The position numbers and the translations under genes are program-made. Shown here piece after piece: positions 7,673 to 15,171 of a stretch of DNA of 34,319 nt (position 1 is the stretch's first letter; each line of letters begins with the position of its first letter). Below the pieces are notes generated by a model that saw only the letters and a program-made list of their open reading frames with translations, ran no database searches and was not told where the DNA came from. The DNA is from Myxococcota bacterium (lineage in GTDB: Bacteria > Myxococcota_A > UBA9160 > PR03), in contig JASJBO010000099.1 in assembly GCA_030066475.1 (NCBI GenBank), forward strand, positions 1 to 34,319, read 5' to 3'.

Positions 7673-8212
7673 TCAGCGCTCGCGAATCACCTCGCCCCGG
7701 CTGACGAACGAGATGCCCTGGGTCCCGGTGCTCACCATCACCGACTCCACGATCGGCGGGCTGACCCGATGGGCCGCGACCCACTCGAGCACGAAGTTGG
7801 CGCCCTCGCCGCCGGCCCGGTCCATCGCACCGATCGCGTGGGTGGCCGTCGCCATCGGATCGAGCCGGACCGCGCCCTCCCCGATCAGCTCCCTCAGCAG
7901 CTCTCCGCTCGACGCGTAGTAGCGGACCGAGGTGATCGCGATCGGGTGCTGATCGTCCGTGTTGCGGACGCTGAGCGACACGGCCAACGGCATGCGATGG
8001 CGCTCGTCGAGCGGGATCTGCGAGTACGCCGGCACGTAGAGCGTCTGCCCGGCGACGACCCGGCTCTCGTCGATCTCGATGAGATCCTCGAGCCGCCGCA
8101 TCGGCTCCGGCGCCTCCGCGGCCCGGCGCTCGAGCGCCTCGCAGGCCGAGACCAGGAACGGCCACGCCAGCGCGCAGAGCACGATCGGGGCTCGACGTCG
8201 GTCCCGGAACAT
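7673..8212 (-). CDS. DUF3124 domain lipoprotein
   Basis: A 179-residue predicted lipoprotein (signal with LVSAC, Cys24). The mature protein matches DUF3124 closely: TLYVPAYSQIPLD, LAVSLSVRNTDDQHPIAITSVRYY, the SSGELLRE stretch, a GGEGANFVLEWVA motif, and the end PIVESVMVSTGTQGISFVSRGEVI. The domain looks like an Ig-like beta sandwich; its function is not known. GGGAGGTG precedes the ATG. The acyltransferase gene ends 15 bases upstream, so the two form one transcription unit, and an envelope role is likely by context. Confidence 0.88.
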   Translation of the reverse strand: MFRDRRRAPIVLCALAWPFLVSACEALERRAAEAPEPMRRLEDLIEIDESRVVAGQTLYVPAYSQIPLDERHRMPLAVSLSVRNTDDQHPIAITSVRYYASSGELLRELIGEGAVRLDPMATATHAIGAMDRAGGEGANFVLEWVAAHRVSPPIVESVMVSTGTQGISFVSRGEVIRER

Positions 8213-8227
8213 CTCGTGGCACCTCCC

Positions 8228-9181
8228 TCACGCGTTCGGTCGAACGCGGCCCGCGTGCTGCACGTCCTTCGCCCAGCGCCGGCCGAGACACATCCACTGG
8301 CCGGGTGTCTCGTCGATCCAGCGCTCGAAGCGCGCGTGGATGCGGGCGGTCAGGTCGAGGACCTGCGACGGCGGCGCGAGCGACGGGTCGGGCTCGAGGG
8401 GCGCGTCGATCCGGACCCGGAAGCGCCCGCCGGGAAGCCGCTCGCAGCGGGAGGTCACGAGCTCGCAGCCGTAGCGGAGCGCCAGGCGCGCCGGGATCGT
8501 GCTGGTCTGCATCGGGTGGCCGAAGAACGGCACCGGCTCGCCCTCGTCGACCCGCACGTCAGTGGCCAGGCCGACGCAGCGCCCTGCCGCCAGCTCGCGC
8601 ATCAGGGTGCGGATCGAGCCGTCCCGGTTGGCGAGCCGGCAGGGAAGTGCACCGCGCAGCCCGCGCACGAAGGGCTCGAGCAACGGGTTCGACTCGGGCG
8701 CGTAGACGATCGTGAGGGGCACGCCGTAGTGCCCGGCCGCCAGGTTCGTGAGCGTCCAGGCGCCGACATGGGCCGTGACGAAGACGGCCGGGGTACCGGG
8801 CTCCCGCAGGAAGCGCAGGTCCGGATGCGCCACGAACTCGAGGCGCTGCGCGCGCTCCGCCCAGATCCGCGCGATCTGGGCGATCTCGGCGATCGAAACC
8901 CCCAGGTTCCGGAACACCGCGCGCACCAGCCGGCGGTGCTCCGCCCACGTCAACTCGGGAAACGCCACGAGCAGGTTGCGCGCGACCTTGTCGCGCCGGC
9001 TCGTGAACGGACCGATCGACGCGAGCGACGCGCCGGCGCGCCGCGTCGCGCGCTCGAGCGGCATGCGCGCGAGGCCGCGCACCCAGCGCTGCAACAGCCA
9101 GCTCTCCAGGCGCTGTCCGGGCCCGTGCAGCGACGGCAGGCGCCGCACGATCTGGCGCGGGACGAGGTAGTGCTCGGCCAT
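8228..9181 (-). CDS. LpxL/HtrB-family acyltransferase (lipid A acyltransferase-like)
   Basis: A 317-residue protein of the bacterial lipid A biosynthesis acyltransferase family, which adds secondary acyl chains to lipid A, or to other glycolipid acceptors, at the inner membrane. Family features are RDKVARNLLVAFPELT near residue 63, a block VFVTAHVGAWTL (132-144), then YAPESNPLLEPFVRGLR, GLATDVRVDEGEPVPFFGHPMQTSTIPARLALRYG and the closing QWMCLGRRW, equivalent to the usual QW-W-HRRW. The catalytic HX4(D/E) motif reads H138-VGAW-T143: the acidic residue is replaced by Thr, which could mean altered catalysis or a different acceptor. There is no strong N-terminal membrane helix. It begins the minus-strand unit that includes DUF3124. 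Confidence 0.85.
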   Translation of the reverse strand: MAEHYLVPRQIVRRLPSLHGPGQRLESWLLQRWVRGLARMPLERATRRAGASLASIGPFTSRRDKVARNLLVAFPELTWAEHRRLVRAVFRNLGVSIAEIAQIARIWAERAQRLEFVAHPDLRFLREPGTPAVFVTAHVGAWTLTNLAAGHYGVPLTIVYAPESNPLLEPFVRGLRGALPCRLANRDGSIRTLMRELAAGRCVGLATDVRVDEGEPVPFFGHPMQTSTIPARLALRYGCELVTSRCERLPGGRFRVRIDAPLEPDPSLAPPSQVLDLTARIHARFERWIDETPGQWMCLGRRWAKDVQHAGRVRPNA

Positions 9182-9266
9182 GCGTGGGTCGAGGGTACGA
9201 CTTGTGCGATCCGCGATCGAGGCCCGCGCGGCGGGCGGACGCCTCGCGGGCGCGCGGGCCGCAGCT

Positions 9267-9272
9267 AGACTC
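9267..9272 (+). promoter_or_regulatory. Candidate -10 element upstream of ferritin-like gene
   Basis: TAGACT inside GCTAGACT, 44 bases before the ATG at 9316, in a divergent 134-base gap. Similar GCTANNNT boxes occur before several other genes of this window. No convincing -35 hexamer is visible. Confidence 0.3.
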
Positions 9273-9315
9273 CGCTGAGCGGCCGCGCGCCGCGCACATC
9301 ACGAGGGGCCGATCA

Positions 9316-9765
9316 ATGCCGGAGCAGGAATACGACCGCGAAGCCACCCAGGCAGTGCTCAACCGCATCCTCGAGCTCGAGCTGGCCGGGGTGGTTCGGT
9401 ACACGCACTACTCGTTCATGGTCTACGGCTACAACCGCATCCCGATCGTCGATTGGCTCCGGGCCCAGGCGGGCGAGTCCCTGCTCCATGCGCAGGAGGC
9501 GGGCGAGCTGATCACCCAGCTCGAGGGGCATCCGTCGCTCGGCATCGGGCCGCTGCTCGAGACCCACAAGCACGACATCGGCGACATCCTCCAGGAGTCG
9601 CTCGATCACGAGTCGGCGGGTCTCGAGGCCTACCAGGAGCTGCTGGCGCTGGTGGAGGGCCGCTCGGTGCTGCTCGAGGAGTACGCCCGGCGCATGATCG
9701 GCGACGAGACCAAGCACGTGGGAGAGGTCCGGAAGATGCTGCGTCCGCCGGGGCAGGCCGGCTGA
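9316..9765 (+). CDS. Bacterioferritin-like (ferritin-like domain) protein
   Basis: A 149-residue four-helix-bundle protein. Helix A carries NRILELELAGVVRYTHYSFMV (E20, E22 as candidate metal ligands), helix B WLRAQAGESLLHAQEAGELITQLEGHPSL (E54, H58), helix C ESLDHESAGLEAYQELL, and helix D VLLEEYARRMIGDETKHVGEVRKML (E131-x-x-H134). The spacing in helix B differs from classical bacterioferritin, where the Glu is three residues before His; here Ser is at that position and Glu one earlier. It belongs to a Bfr-like subgroup, and iron oxidation or storage is the likely but unproven role. GAGGGG lies before the ATG. The porin gene starts six bases after its stop, indicating co-transcription. Confidence 0.82.
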   Translation: MPEQEYDREATQAVLNRILELELAGVVRYTHYSFMVYGYNRIPIVDWLRAQAGESLLHAQEAGELITQLEGHPSLGIGPLLETHKHDIGDILQESLDHESAGLEAYQELLALVEGRSVLLEEYARRMIGDETKHVGEVRKMLRPPGQAG

Positions 9766-9771
9766 TCGGCG

Positions 9772-11007
9772 ATGACCGCGCGAGCCAGCCCCGTCCCGCT
9801 GGCGCTGCTCGCGGTCGTCTTCGCTGCGCCGACACTGGCGGCGGCCGAGCCCTGGCGCGACCGGGAGCACGCGCTCGGCAACTGGGCCGGCGCCCGCGAC
9901 TGGCTCGGCGACCGCGGCGTCGAGCCCTTCGCGCGCTACATGGGCGGCGTCTGGGCCAACACGCGGGGCGGGCGGCAGCGCGGCGCGCGCTACGAGGGCT
10001 ACGCCGAGTGGGGCTTCGAAGCCGACCTCGACACCGCCGTGCGCTGGCCGGGGGCCCGCTTCCACGCCAAGTGGATCTCCTACCACGGTGGCCGGGCCAC
10101 CGAAGACCTGATCGGCGCCTCGGATACCAACGACCTCTCGAACTACGAGGCGAAGCGCGCCGTGCGCTTCTACACGATGTACCTGGAGCAGATCCTGTTC
10201 GACGGGGGGCTGCGGGCCCGGATCGGCCAGCTCGCGGTCGACGACGACTTCTTCCTGACCGAGTGGGGCGGGGAGTTCACCAACGCGGCCTTCGGCGACT
10301 TCCTCGGGGCGGGCTCCGAGCTCGATCCGCCGGCCTACTCGAAGGCGGCCCCCGGAGCGCTGCTCGAGGCGAACGCCGAGCACGCCTCGCTGCGCATCGG
10401 GGCCTACACCGGGAACTCCGGAGAGGACGACACGGACAACTGGGGCTTCGACTGGGAGCTGGGCCGCAGCGCCGGCATCACGCTGCTGGGCGAGCTGGCG
10501 GTGCGGGGCCGGCCTACCGGCCGGTCGACGACCTGGACGGCGGGCGTCCTCTACGACTCGACCGAGCAGCGCAACTACCGGTCGGGCGACAACAGCGACG
10601 GGACCGTCGTGCTGTGGGGCATGGTCGACCAGACGCTCTGGGTCGACGACGGCGGACGCGACCGCGTCGGCGCCTTCGCGCGCGTCGCCTACGCGCCGCA
10701 GGAGGAACGCGTGGTCCGGCGCTGGATCATGAACGGCGGCGTAGTGCTCCGCGGCCCCCTCCCCGGACGCCCGGACGACGTCGCTGGTGTCGCGGCGTCG
10801 TGGTTCCTCGTCAGTGGCGACTACGAGGCGGTCGGGCGCCGCGAGGACGGCCTCCAGCACGACAGCGAGGGCATCGTCGAGCTGCTCTACCGCGCCCGCC
10901 TCGCCCCCTGGCTCGCGCTGGAGCCCAACGTGCAGCTCGTGTTCCGACCCGCCTTCGCGAACGGCACCGCCCTGGCGCTGGGGCTCCGGATGAAGATCGA
11001 CCTCTAG
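9772..11007 (+). CDS. OprB-family carbohydrate-selective porin
   Basis: A 411-residue outer-membrane beta-barrel with a Sec signal (LALLAVVFAAPTLAAAEP, cleavage near residue 25). The mature N terminus HALGNWAGARDWLGDRGVEPFARYMGG is the OprB hallmark (normally LxGDWGGxRxxLxxxGI). The barrel alternates polar and hydrophobic residues throughout. It closes with the family's EGIVELLYRARLAPWLALEPNVQLVFRPA and a terminal strand LGLRMKIDL. Family members pass sugars by diffusion; the substrate here is not visible and no sugar genes are nearby. It follows the ferritin-like gene by six bases. Its TAG overlaps the stop of the convergent AsmA-like gene through the palindrome CTAG. Confidence 0.87.
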   Translation: MTARASPVPLALLAVVFAAPTLAAAEPWRDREHALGNWAGARDWLGDRGVEPFARYMGGVWANTRGGRQRGARYEGYAEWGFEADLDTAVRWPGARFHAKWISYHGGRATEDLIGASDTNDLSNYEAKRAVRFYTMYLEQILFDGGLRARIGQLAVDDDFFLTEWGGEFTNAAFGDFLGAGSELDPPAYSKAAPGALLEANAEHASLRIGAYTGNSGEDDTDNWGFDWELGRSAGITLLGELAVRGRPTGRSTTWTAGVLYDSTEQRNYRSGDNSDGTVVLWGMVDQTLWVDDGGRDRVGAFARVAYAPQEERVVRRWIMNGGVVLRGPLPGRPDDVAGVAASWFLVSGDYEAVGRREDGLQHDSEGIVELLYRARLAPWLALEPNVQLVFRPAFANGTALALGLRMKIDL

Positions 11008-11804
11008 TCGTCCTCGCGCTTGCCGCGGAGCAGGCCGCCCAGGGCTTCGCGGGCCCGCTTCGCCCCCGCGTCGACGCCTTCGACGACCCCCAGCGCCCGC
11101 AGCCGGCTGCCGAGATCCCGGACCACCAGGGCGGGCAGCACCCCCGCCCCGCGGCGCGCAACGGCGGTCAGCAGCGCCTTCACGATGATGCCGTTCAGCT
11201 CGGCCATGCTGATCGGCCGCCCCTTGCCGAGGTCGACCAGCCGGATCTCGGGGATCTCGAGCGGGACGAGCCCCTGGTCGCTGCCGAGCAGCAGCGCGAG
11301 CGTGGGGGTGGCCTGCACGCGCGCGGTGAGGTCGGTGATCACGAGCTCGTCCACCACGACGCGCCGTCCGGCCTCCTCGTCGGGCGACGGAGCCCTGGCG
11401 TCGCCCTTCTCGAAGCGCTTCAGATGGTCGAGGATCGCCTGCACGTTGCTCCCGTCGGCGTTGCGCTCGAGCACCAGGTCGGCTCCGGTGAGGCCGATGT
11501 GCGGGATCACGACGGTCGGAGCCCGGAGCGTGGCCAGGTCGACGTCCAGGCTCAGGCTCGCCAGCTGCAGGAAGTGGTCGCTCACGAAACCCGGCGGGTT
11601 GGCGATGCGCAGCCCGCGCACCCGGAAGGCACCCGCGAAGGGATCGAGCGCCGCGAATCCGACGCGGGTCTCCACCCCGAGCGCATAGCGCCCGCCCCGC
11701 TCGAGCGCAGTCTCGAGCAGACGCCCGAAGTAGAGCGCCACGGCGACGACGCAGACCAGCGCCGCGGCGACGAGAGCGAGGCCCATGCGACGCATCGGCT
11801 CCAC
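11004..11804 (-). CDS. AsmA-like inner-membrane-anchored protein
   Basis: A 266-residue protein with one N-terminal transmembrane helix (LALVAAALVCVVAVALYFG), then the sequence typical of AsmA-family domains: GRYALGVETRVGFAALDPFAGAFRVRGLRIANPPGF and SLSLDVDLATLRAPTVVIPHIGLTGADLVLERNADGSNV. Large AsmA-like proteins are proposed lipid-transport bridges across the periplasm. This small version keeps only the N-terminal repeat-groove type segment followed by a helical tail. It is the last gene of the MCE operon, 27 bases after the second helical protein, which supports a role in lipid transfer. Start GTG (11804) or ATG (11795) both work; the longer is given. The last four bases overlap the porin stop. 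Confidence 0.75.
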   Translation of the reverse strand: MEPMRRMGLALVAAALVCVVAVALYFGRLLETALERGGRYALGVETRVGFAALDPFAGAFRVRGLRIANPPGFVSDHFLQLASLSLDVDLATLRAPTVVIPHIGLTGADLVLERNADGSNVQAILDHLKRFEKGDARAPSPDEEAGRRVVVDELVITDLTARVQATPTLALLLGSDQGLVPLEIPEIRLVDLGKGRPISMAELNGIIVKALLTAVARRGAGVLPALVVRDLGSRLRALGVVEGVDAGAKRAREALGGLLRGKREDD

Positions 11805-11831
11805 GCGCCCCGGCGCGCGGCCGGCCGGGCA

Positions 11832-12320
11832 CTACCCGCCAGCGGCCTCCGAGGGCTCGAAGTTGGTGTAGAACGGCCGCAGCTGCTCGACGAGGGCGTC
11901 GGCCCGCTCGACCTTCGCGAGCACCGGAGCCGGGATCTTGATGCGGCGCGCGTCGCGCGCCGCCCGGTCGATCAGCGCGTCGATGCGCCGCGCGATCGGC
12001 AGCGTCTCGGCGTAGCCCTGCCCCGCCTCGAGCTCGGCGGCGAGGTAGCGCGTCTCGTTGCGCAGCAGCCGGAGCGTGTCGAGCAGGGTGTGGCGCGAGT
12101 GCGCCTGCATCATCGCCAGGTCGGACGGGATGCTGCGACGCGCCTCGAAGCGCAGATCGCGCATCACGACCGCGAGCTGCACCGCGAGCTCGGTCACCCG
12201 CGCCTGGTCCCAGGCGGTGGTCTCCCCCCCGTGCTCGTCGGCGGTCGCGCCGCGCGGGGCGGCCACGGCCAGCGCGACGAGAAGGAAGGCGAACACGACG
12301 AGACGGGCGCGGTTCCTCAC
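11832..12320 (-). CDS. Secreted helical protein, paralogue 2 of the MCE operon
   Basis: A 162-residue protein of unknown function with a Sec signal (LVVFAFLLVALAVAAPRGATA) and an all-helical mature part of about 125 residues. Its core WDQARVTELA, MQAHSRHTLLDTLRLLRNETRYLA and YAETLPIARRIDALIDRAARD aligns without gaps to the preceding gene at roughly 63% identity (hand count over 118 residues), so it is a tandem duplicate. The start chosen is GTG at 12320 because AAGGAG lies five bases upstream. A GTG at 12335, overlapping the previous stop by four bases, would add five residues but lacks a site. By context it is a periplasmic factor of lipid transport; no lipobox is present. Confidence 0.78.
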   Translation of the reverse strand: MRNRARLVVFAFLLVALAVAAPRGATADEHGGETTAWDQARVTELAVQLAVVMRDLRFEARRSIPSDLAMMQAHSRHTLLDTLRLLRNETRYLAAELEAGQGYAETLPIARRIDALIDRAARDARRIKIPAPVLAKVERADALVEQLRPFYTNFEPSEAAGG

Positions 12321-12331
12321 GGATGCTCCTT

Positions 12332-12847
12332 TCACTGGGACCCGGTGGGGCGGACGTTCGGAGGGAACTCCTCACCCTCGGCGGGGAAGCCCATGTAGAA
12401 CGGCCGGATCTGCTCGATGATCTGGTCGGCCTTCTCGATCCGCGTCAGGACGGGCTCGGTGAGCCCGATGGTGCGCATCTGGCGCGCCGCCCGGTCGATC
12501 AGGGTGTCGATGCGCCGGGCGATCGGCAGCGTCTCCTCGTAGCCCTTGCCGGCCTCGAGCTCGTTCGCCAGGTGGCGCGTCTCGTTGCGGATCAGCCGCA
12601 GGTTGTCGATCACGTTGTGGCGGTTGTGGGCCTGCATCGTCGCGAGGTTGCCGGACACGGTGCGCTGCACCTGGGAGCGGATGTCCCGGACCGTCTGGGC
12701 GAGCTCCTTGGCCAGCTCGGTCACCCGGGCCTGGTCCCACTCGGGTCGCTCCGCAGCATGCGAATCCGCCGCGGCCGGCGCCGCGTGGACCGCAGCCACC
12801 AGCAGGACGAGGCAGCCGGCCAGGATCGATCGCGCACAGGACTTCAC
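12332..12847 (-). CDS. Secreted helical protein, paralogue 1 of the MCE operon
   Basis: A 171-residue protein of unknown function. The signal peptide CLVLLVAAVHAAPAAA would be cleaved before DSHAAERPEWD. The mature part is helical, with heptad-like spacing (VTELAKELAQTVRDIRSQVQR) and the strongly conserved blocks MQAHNRHNVIDNLRLIRNETRHLANELEAGKGYEETLPIARRIDTLIDRAAR, shared with its downstream twin. A short acidic/proline tail (AEGEEFPPNVRP) is absent from the twin. The start is GTG with GGGAGG upstream. It lies 24 bases after the PqiC-like gene in the MCE operon. It shows no resemblance to MlaC that I can see, although it sits in an operon that lacks MlaC. Confidence 0.78.
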   Translation of the reverse strand: MKSCARSILAGCLVLLVAAVHAAPAAADSHAAERPEWDQARVTELAKELAQTVRDIRSQVQRTVSGNLATMQAHNRHNVIDNLRLIRNETRHLANELEAGKGYEETLPIARRIDTLIDRAARQMRTIGLTEPVLTRIEKADQIIEQIRPFYMGFPAEGEEFPPNVRPTGSQ

Positions 12848-12871
12848 GGGACCTCCCTTCGCTGGGGCGGA

Positions 12872-13489
12872 TTATGGACCCGAAGGGGGCGCCGCCGCCA
12901 GCGCCCGGCGAACCGCCTCCGCGATCTCGGCGGACAGCGCGCCCAGCGCCCGGTTCATCGCCGCGACGACCGTCTGCGTCTCGGCGTCGGCGACCGGCTG
13001 GCGGATCGAGGCGCTGTGCAGCCGGAGGGCCGCGTCGCTCCAGCCCGTGCCGCGCGCGACCCCGTAGGTGGCCTCCAGCTCGATCGAGTCGCCGACCCGC
13101 TCGAAGTGCCGGATCTGGACGCCGACCCGGAACTGGAGCGCGTTCGGCGCCCGCCAGGGCTCGACGAAGATCCGGTCGGAGGGAACGAGGCGCGACAGGT
13201 CCTTGGCGAGGATCCGTCCGACGCTCGACTGGAGATCCTCGCCCCAACGCTGGCTCTGGCGCACGTGCAGGCGGCCCCCGGGCTCCCGGGCGACGATCTC
13301 GGGGCGGCGCAGATAGGCCGGCACCCGAACCGGGCCGACGCCGATCACCGGGTCGGGCTCCGCGCCGGGCACCAGCGTCGCCCGCGGCGGGTCGGTGGAC
13401 GTGAGGACGTACTCCGCGACCGGCAGGCTGCGCGTGGCGCAGCCCACTAGCAGCAGCGGCAGCAGCAGGGCGCGCGCGAGGATCTGCAT
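12872..13489 (-). CDS. PqiC-like ABC-type transport auxiliary lipoprotein
   Basis: A 205-residue lipoprotein (LLLVGC, Cys17). The mature sequence follows the PqiC/DUF330 pattern: an opening EYVLTSTDPP, VIGVGPVRVPAYLRRPEIVAR, RWGEDLQSSVGRILAKDLSRLVPSDRIFVEPW, LQFRVGVQIRHFERVGDSIELEATYGV, and a C-terminal helix. In characterised systems such lipoproteins sit in the outer membrane and receive the MCE tunnel. Here it follows the MlaD-type gene with a one-base TGATG overlap, so translation is coupled. It supplies the expected outer-membrane partner of this MCE transporter. Confidence 0.85.
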   Translation of the reverse strand: MQILARALLLPLLLVGCATRSLPVAEYVLTSTDPPRATLVPGAEPDPVIGVGPVRVPAYLRRPEIVAREPGGRLHVRQSQRWGEDLQSSVGRILAKDLSRLVPSDRIFVEPWRAPNALQFRVGVQIRHFERVGDSIELEATYGVARGTGWSDAALRLHSASIRQPVADAETQTVVAAMNRALGALSAEIAEAVRRALAAAPPSGP

Positions 13490-14403
13490 CACTCCTCCCT
13501 GACCGTCGGGCCGAACAAGAGCGAGCGCGGGTCCCGCTCGATGGCCTGCACCAGGCTCCGGACCGCCTGGATCGTGCGCTCGAGCTCCTGGAGCGTGACC
13601 GCCACCTGGAACATGATCGGAGACCCCGAGCTGATCGTGTCGCGCAGCTCCTCCGTCACGTGGCGGGCGTTCTCGAGCGTGGCGATCGCCGACTCCGACA
13701 GCGGCGCGACCTGGCCGTCCACGTTGCGCGCCAGATCCTGGAGCTGGCTCAGGGCGCCGCGCGCCTCCACCAGCGCCAGGTCGAGGTTCTCCAGCGCCTT
13801 CGGGATGTTCGGGTCGTGCACCAGGCGATCGGCCCCTTCGAGCGCCGAGTTCAGGTTCGCGAGAATGTCCTCGAGCGGCAGCTCCTCCAGCCTCTCGACG
13901 AACTTGCGCACCATGGCGGCCATCTTCTCCACCGCGGTCGGAATCGCCGGGATCTCGGGGTACTTCGGCGGGAACTTGGTCCGCTGGACCTCGGTCTCGG
14001 GCTGGAAGCTGAGCTGGACGTAGAGCTGGCCGGTGAGGAAGCTCTGGATCTCGGGGCGGGCGCGCAGGCCCTGCTCGATCAGCTGCTCGTGCGTGATCTC
14101 GTCGTCGATGCCGATGCGCTCGAAGCGGTCCGTCCGGACCTCGATCACCGTCTCGACGGCGGTCTCCCAATTCCTCTCGTCGACGATCGCCTGGATCGAG
14201 ACCACCTCGCCGATCGGGACGCCGCGCAGCTTCACGGGCGAGCCGACCGTGAGCCCGTTCACCGAGCCCTCGAAGAACACCGAGTAGCGCTCGGACTCGG
14301 CGAACAGCCGGCCGCCGCCCAGCACGATCAGGCCGCCGACGGCGAGCGCGATGGCCACCAGGACGAAGCTCCCCACGGCGACCGGATTGGCGCGACGGCT
14401 CAT
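13489..14403 (-). CDS. MCE/MlaD family lipid-binding protein
   Basis: A 304-residue periplasmic protein anchored by one N-terminal helix (VAVGSFVLVAIALAVGGLIVLGGG). A single MCE domain (about 35-150) carries the signature FFEGSVNGLTVGSPVKLRGVPIGEV and the later GLRARPEIQSFLTGQLYVQLSF. MCE domains form hexameric rings with a hydrophobic pore for phospholipids. After the domain come about 130 mainly helical residues (VEKMAAMVRKFVERLEELPLEDILANLNSALEGADRL and onwards), making it far longer than E. coli MlaD (about 183 residues). This suggests a helical needle extending across the periplasm, as in mycobacterial Mce proteins (inference). It overlaps the ATPase gene by four bases (ATGA). Confidence 0.92.
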   Translation of the reverse strand: MSRRANPVAVGSFVLVAIALAVGGLIVLGGGRLFAESERYSVFFEGSVNGLTVGSPVKLRGVPIGEVVSIQAIVDERNWETAVETVIEVRTDRFERIGIDDEITHEQLIEQGLRARPEIQSFLTGQLYVQLSFQPETEVQRTKFPPKYPEIPAIPTAVEKMAAMVRKFVERLEELPLEDILANLNSALEGADRLVHDPNIPKALENLDLALVEARGALSQLQDLARNVDGQVAPLSESAIATLENARHVTEELRDTISSGSPIMFQVAVTLQELERTIQAVRSLVQAIERDPRSLLFGPTVREE

Positions 14404-15170
14404 GACTCCCCCCGATTGAGGAATCTTCGCACCTTCTCGCTCTCCGCGGAATCCCGCAGCTGCGCGGGCGCGCCCAGGGCGATCTGGGTGCGCGTGTCGG
14501 CGTCGAGGAACACGCCGCGGTCCCCGATCGTGAAGATGCTGGCCAGCTCGTGGGTGACCACGACGAAGGTGGTGCCGAGGCTGTCGCGCAGCTCGAGGAT
14601 CAGGTCGTCGAGGCGGCGCGCGCTGAGCGGATCGAGTCCGGCCGACGGCTCGTCGAAGAACAGCACCTCGGGATCGAGCGCCATGGCGCGCGCCAGCCCG
14701 GCGCGCTTGCGCATGCCGCCGCTGATCTCGGAGGGGTAGAACGCCTCGAAGCCGGCCAGGCCCACCAGCGCCAGCTTCAGCGACACCAGCTCGGCGATCT
14801 CGGTGCGCGAGAGGTCGGTATACTGCTCCATCGGCAGCGAGGTGTTCTCGGCCAGCGTCATCGAGCTCCAGAGCGCCCCGCTCTGGTACAGCACGCCGAA
14901 GCTCCGCATCATCCGCTCGCGCTCCTCCGGCTCGGCGCGCCACAGGCTGCGTTCGCCGAAGAGCACGTCGCCCTTCGCCGGCTGCTGGAGCCCGATCATG
15001 TGGCGCAGCAGCGTGCTCTTGCCGCAGCCGCTGTCTCCCATCAGGATGAAGACCTCGCTCCTCTTGACCTCGAAGTCGAGGTCGCGCTGCACCACGAAGC
15101 TGCCGTAGGCCATGGTCAGCTGCTGCACGGTGATCTGCGCGGGAGCCTCGCGGGCCTGGGGTGCCGCCAC
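14400..15170 (-). CDS. MlaF-type ABC transporter ATP-binding protein
   Basis: A 256-residue cytoplasmic ATPase that powers the MCE lipid transporter. Walker A is GDSGCGKST (45-53), the signature SGGMRKRAGLARA (150-162) has the SGGM form typical of MlaF/Ttg2A proteins, Walker B is LFFDEPSAGLD (D173-E174), and the switch His is H206 (VVVTHEL). Length and motif order are complete. The start is GTG, one base after the permease stop. The gene sits between permease and MCE genes, the usual mla order. Confidence 0.94.
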   Translation of the reverse strand: MAAPQAREAPAQITVQQLTMAYGSFVVQRDLDFEVKRSEVFILMGDSGCGKSTLLRHMIGLQQPAKGDVLFGERSLWRAEPEERERMMRSFGVLYQSGALWSSMTLAENTSLPMEQYTDLSRTEIAELVSLKLALVGLAGFEAFYPSEISGGMRKRAGLARAMALDPEVLFFDEPSAGLDPLSARRLDDLILELRDSLGTTFVVVTHELASIFTIGDRGVFLDADTRTQIALGAPAQLRDSAESEKVRRFLNRGES

Positions 15171-15171
15171 G

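Noticed and set aside
3392..9268. A very long open frame on the plus strand, apparently encoding about 1950 residues
   Set aside because: It runs across several well-supported genes on both strands, and its translation is Arg/Ala/Gly low complexity without any domain. It is an artefact of very high GC, where stop codons are rare in off frames.
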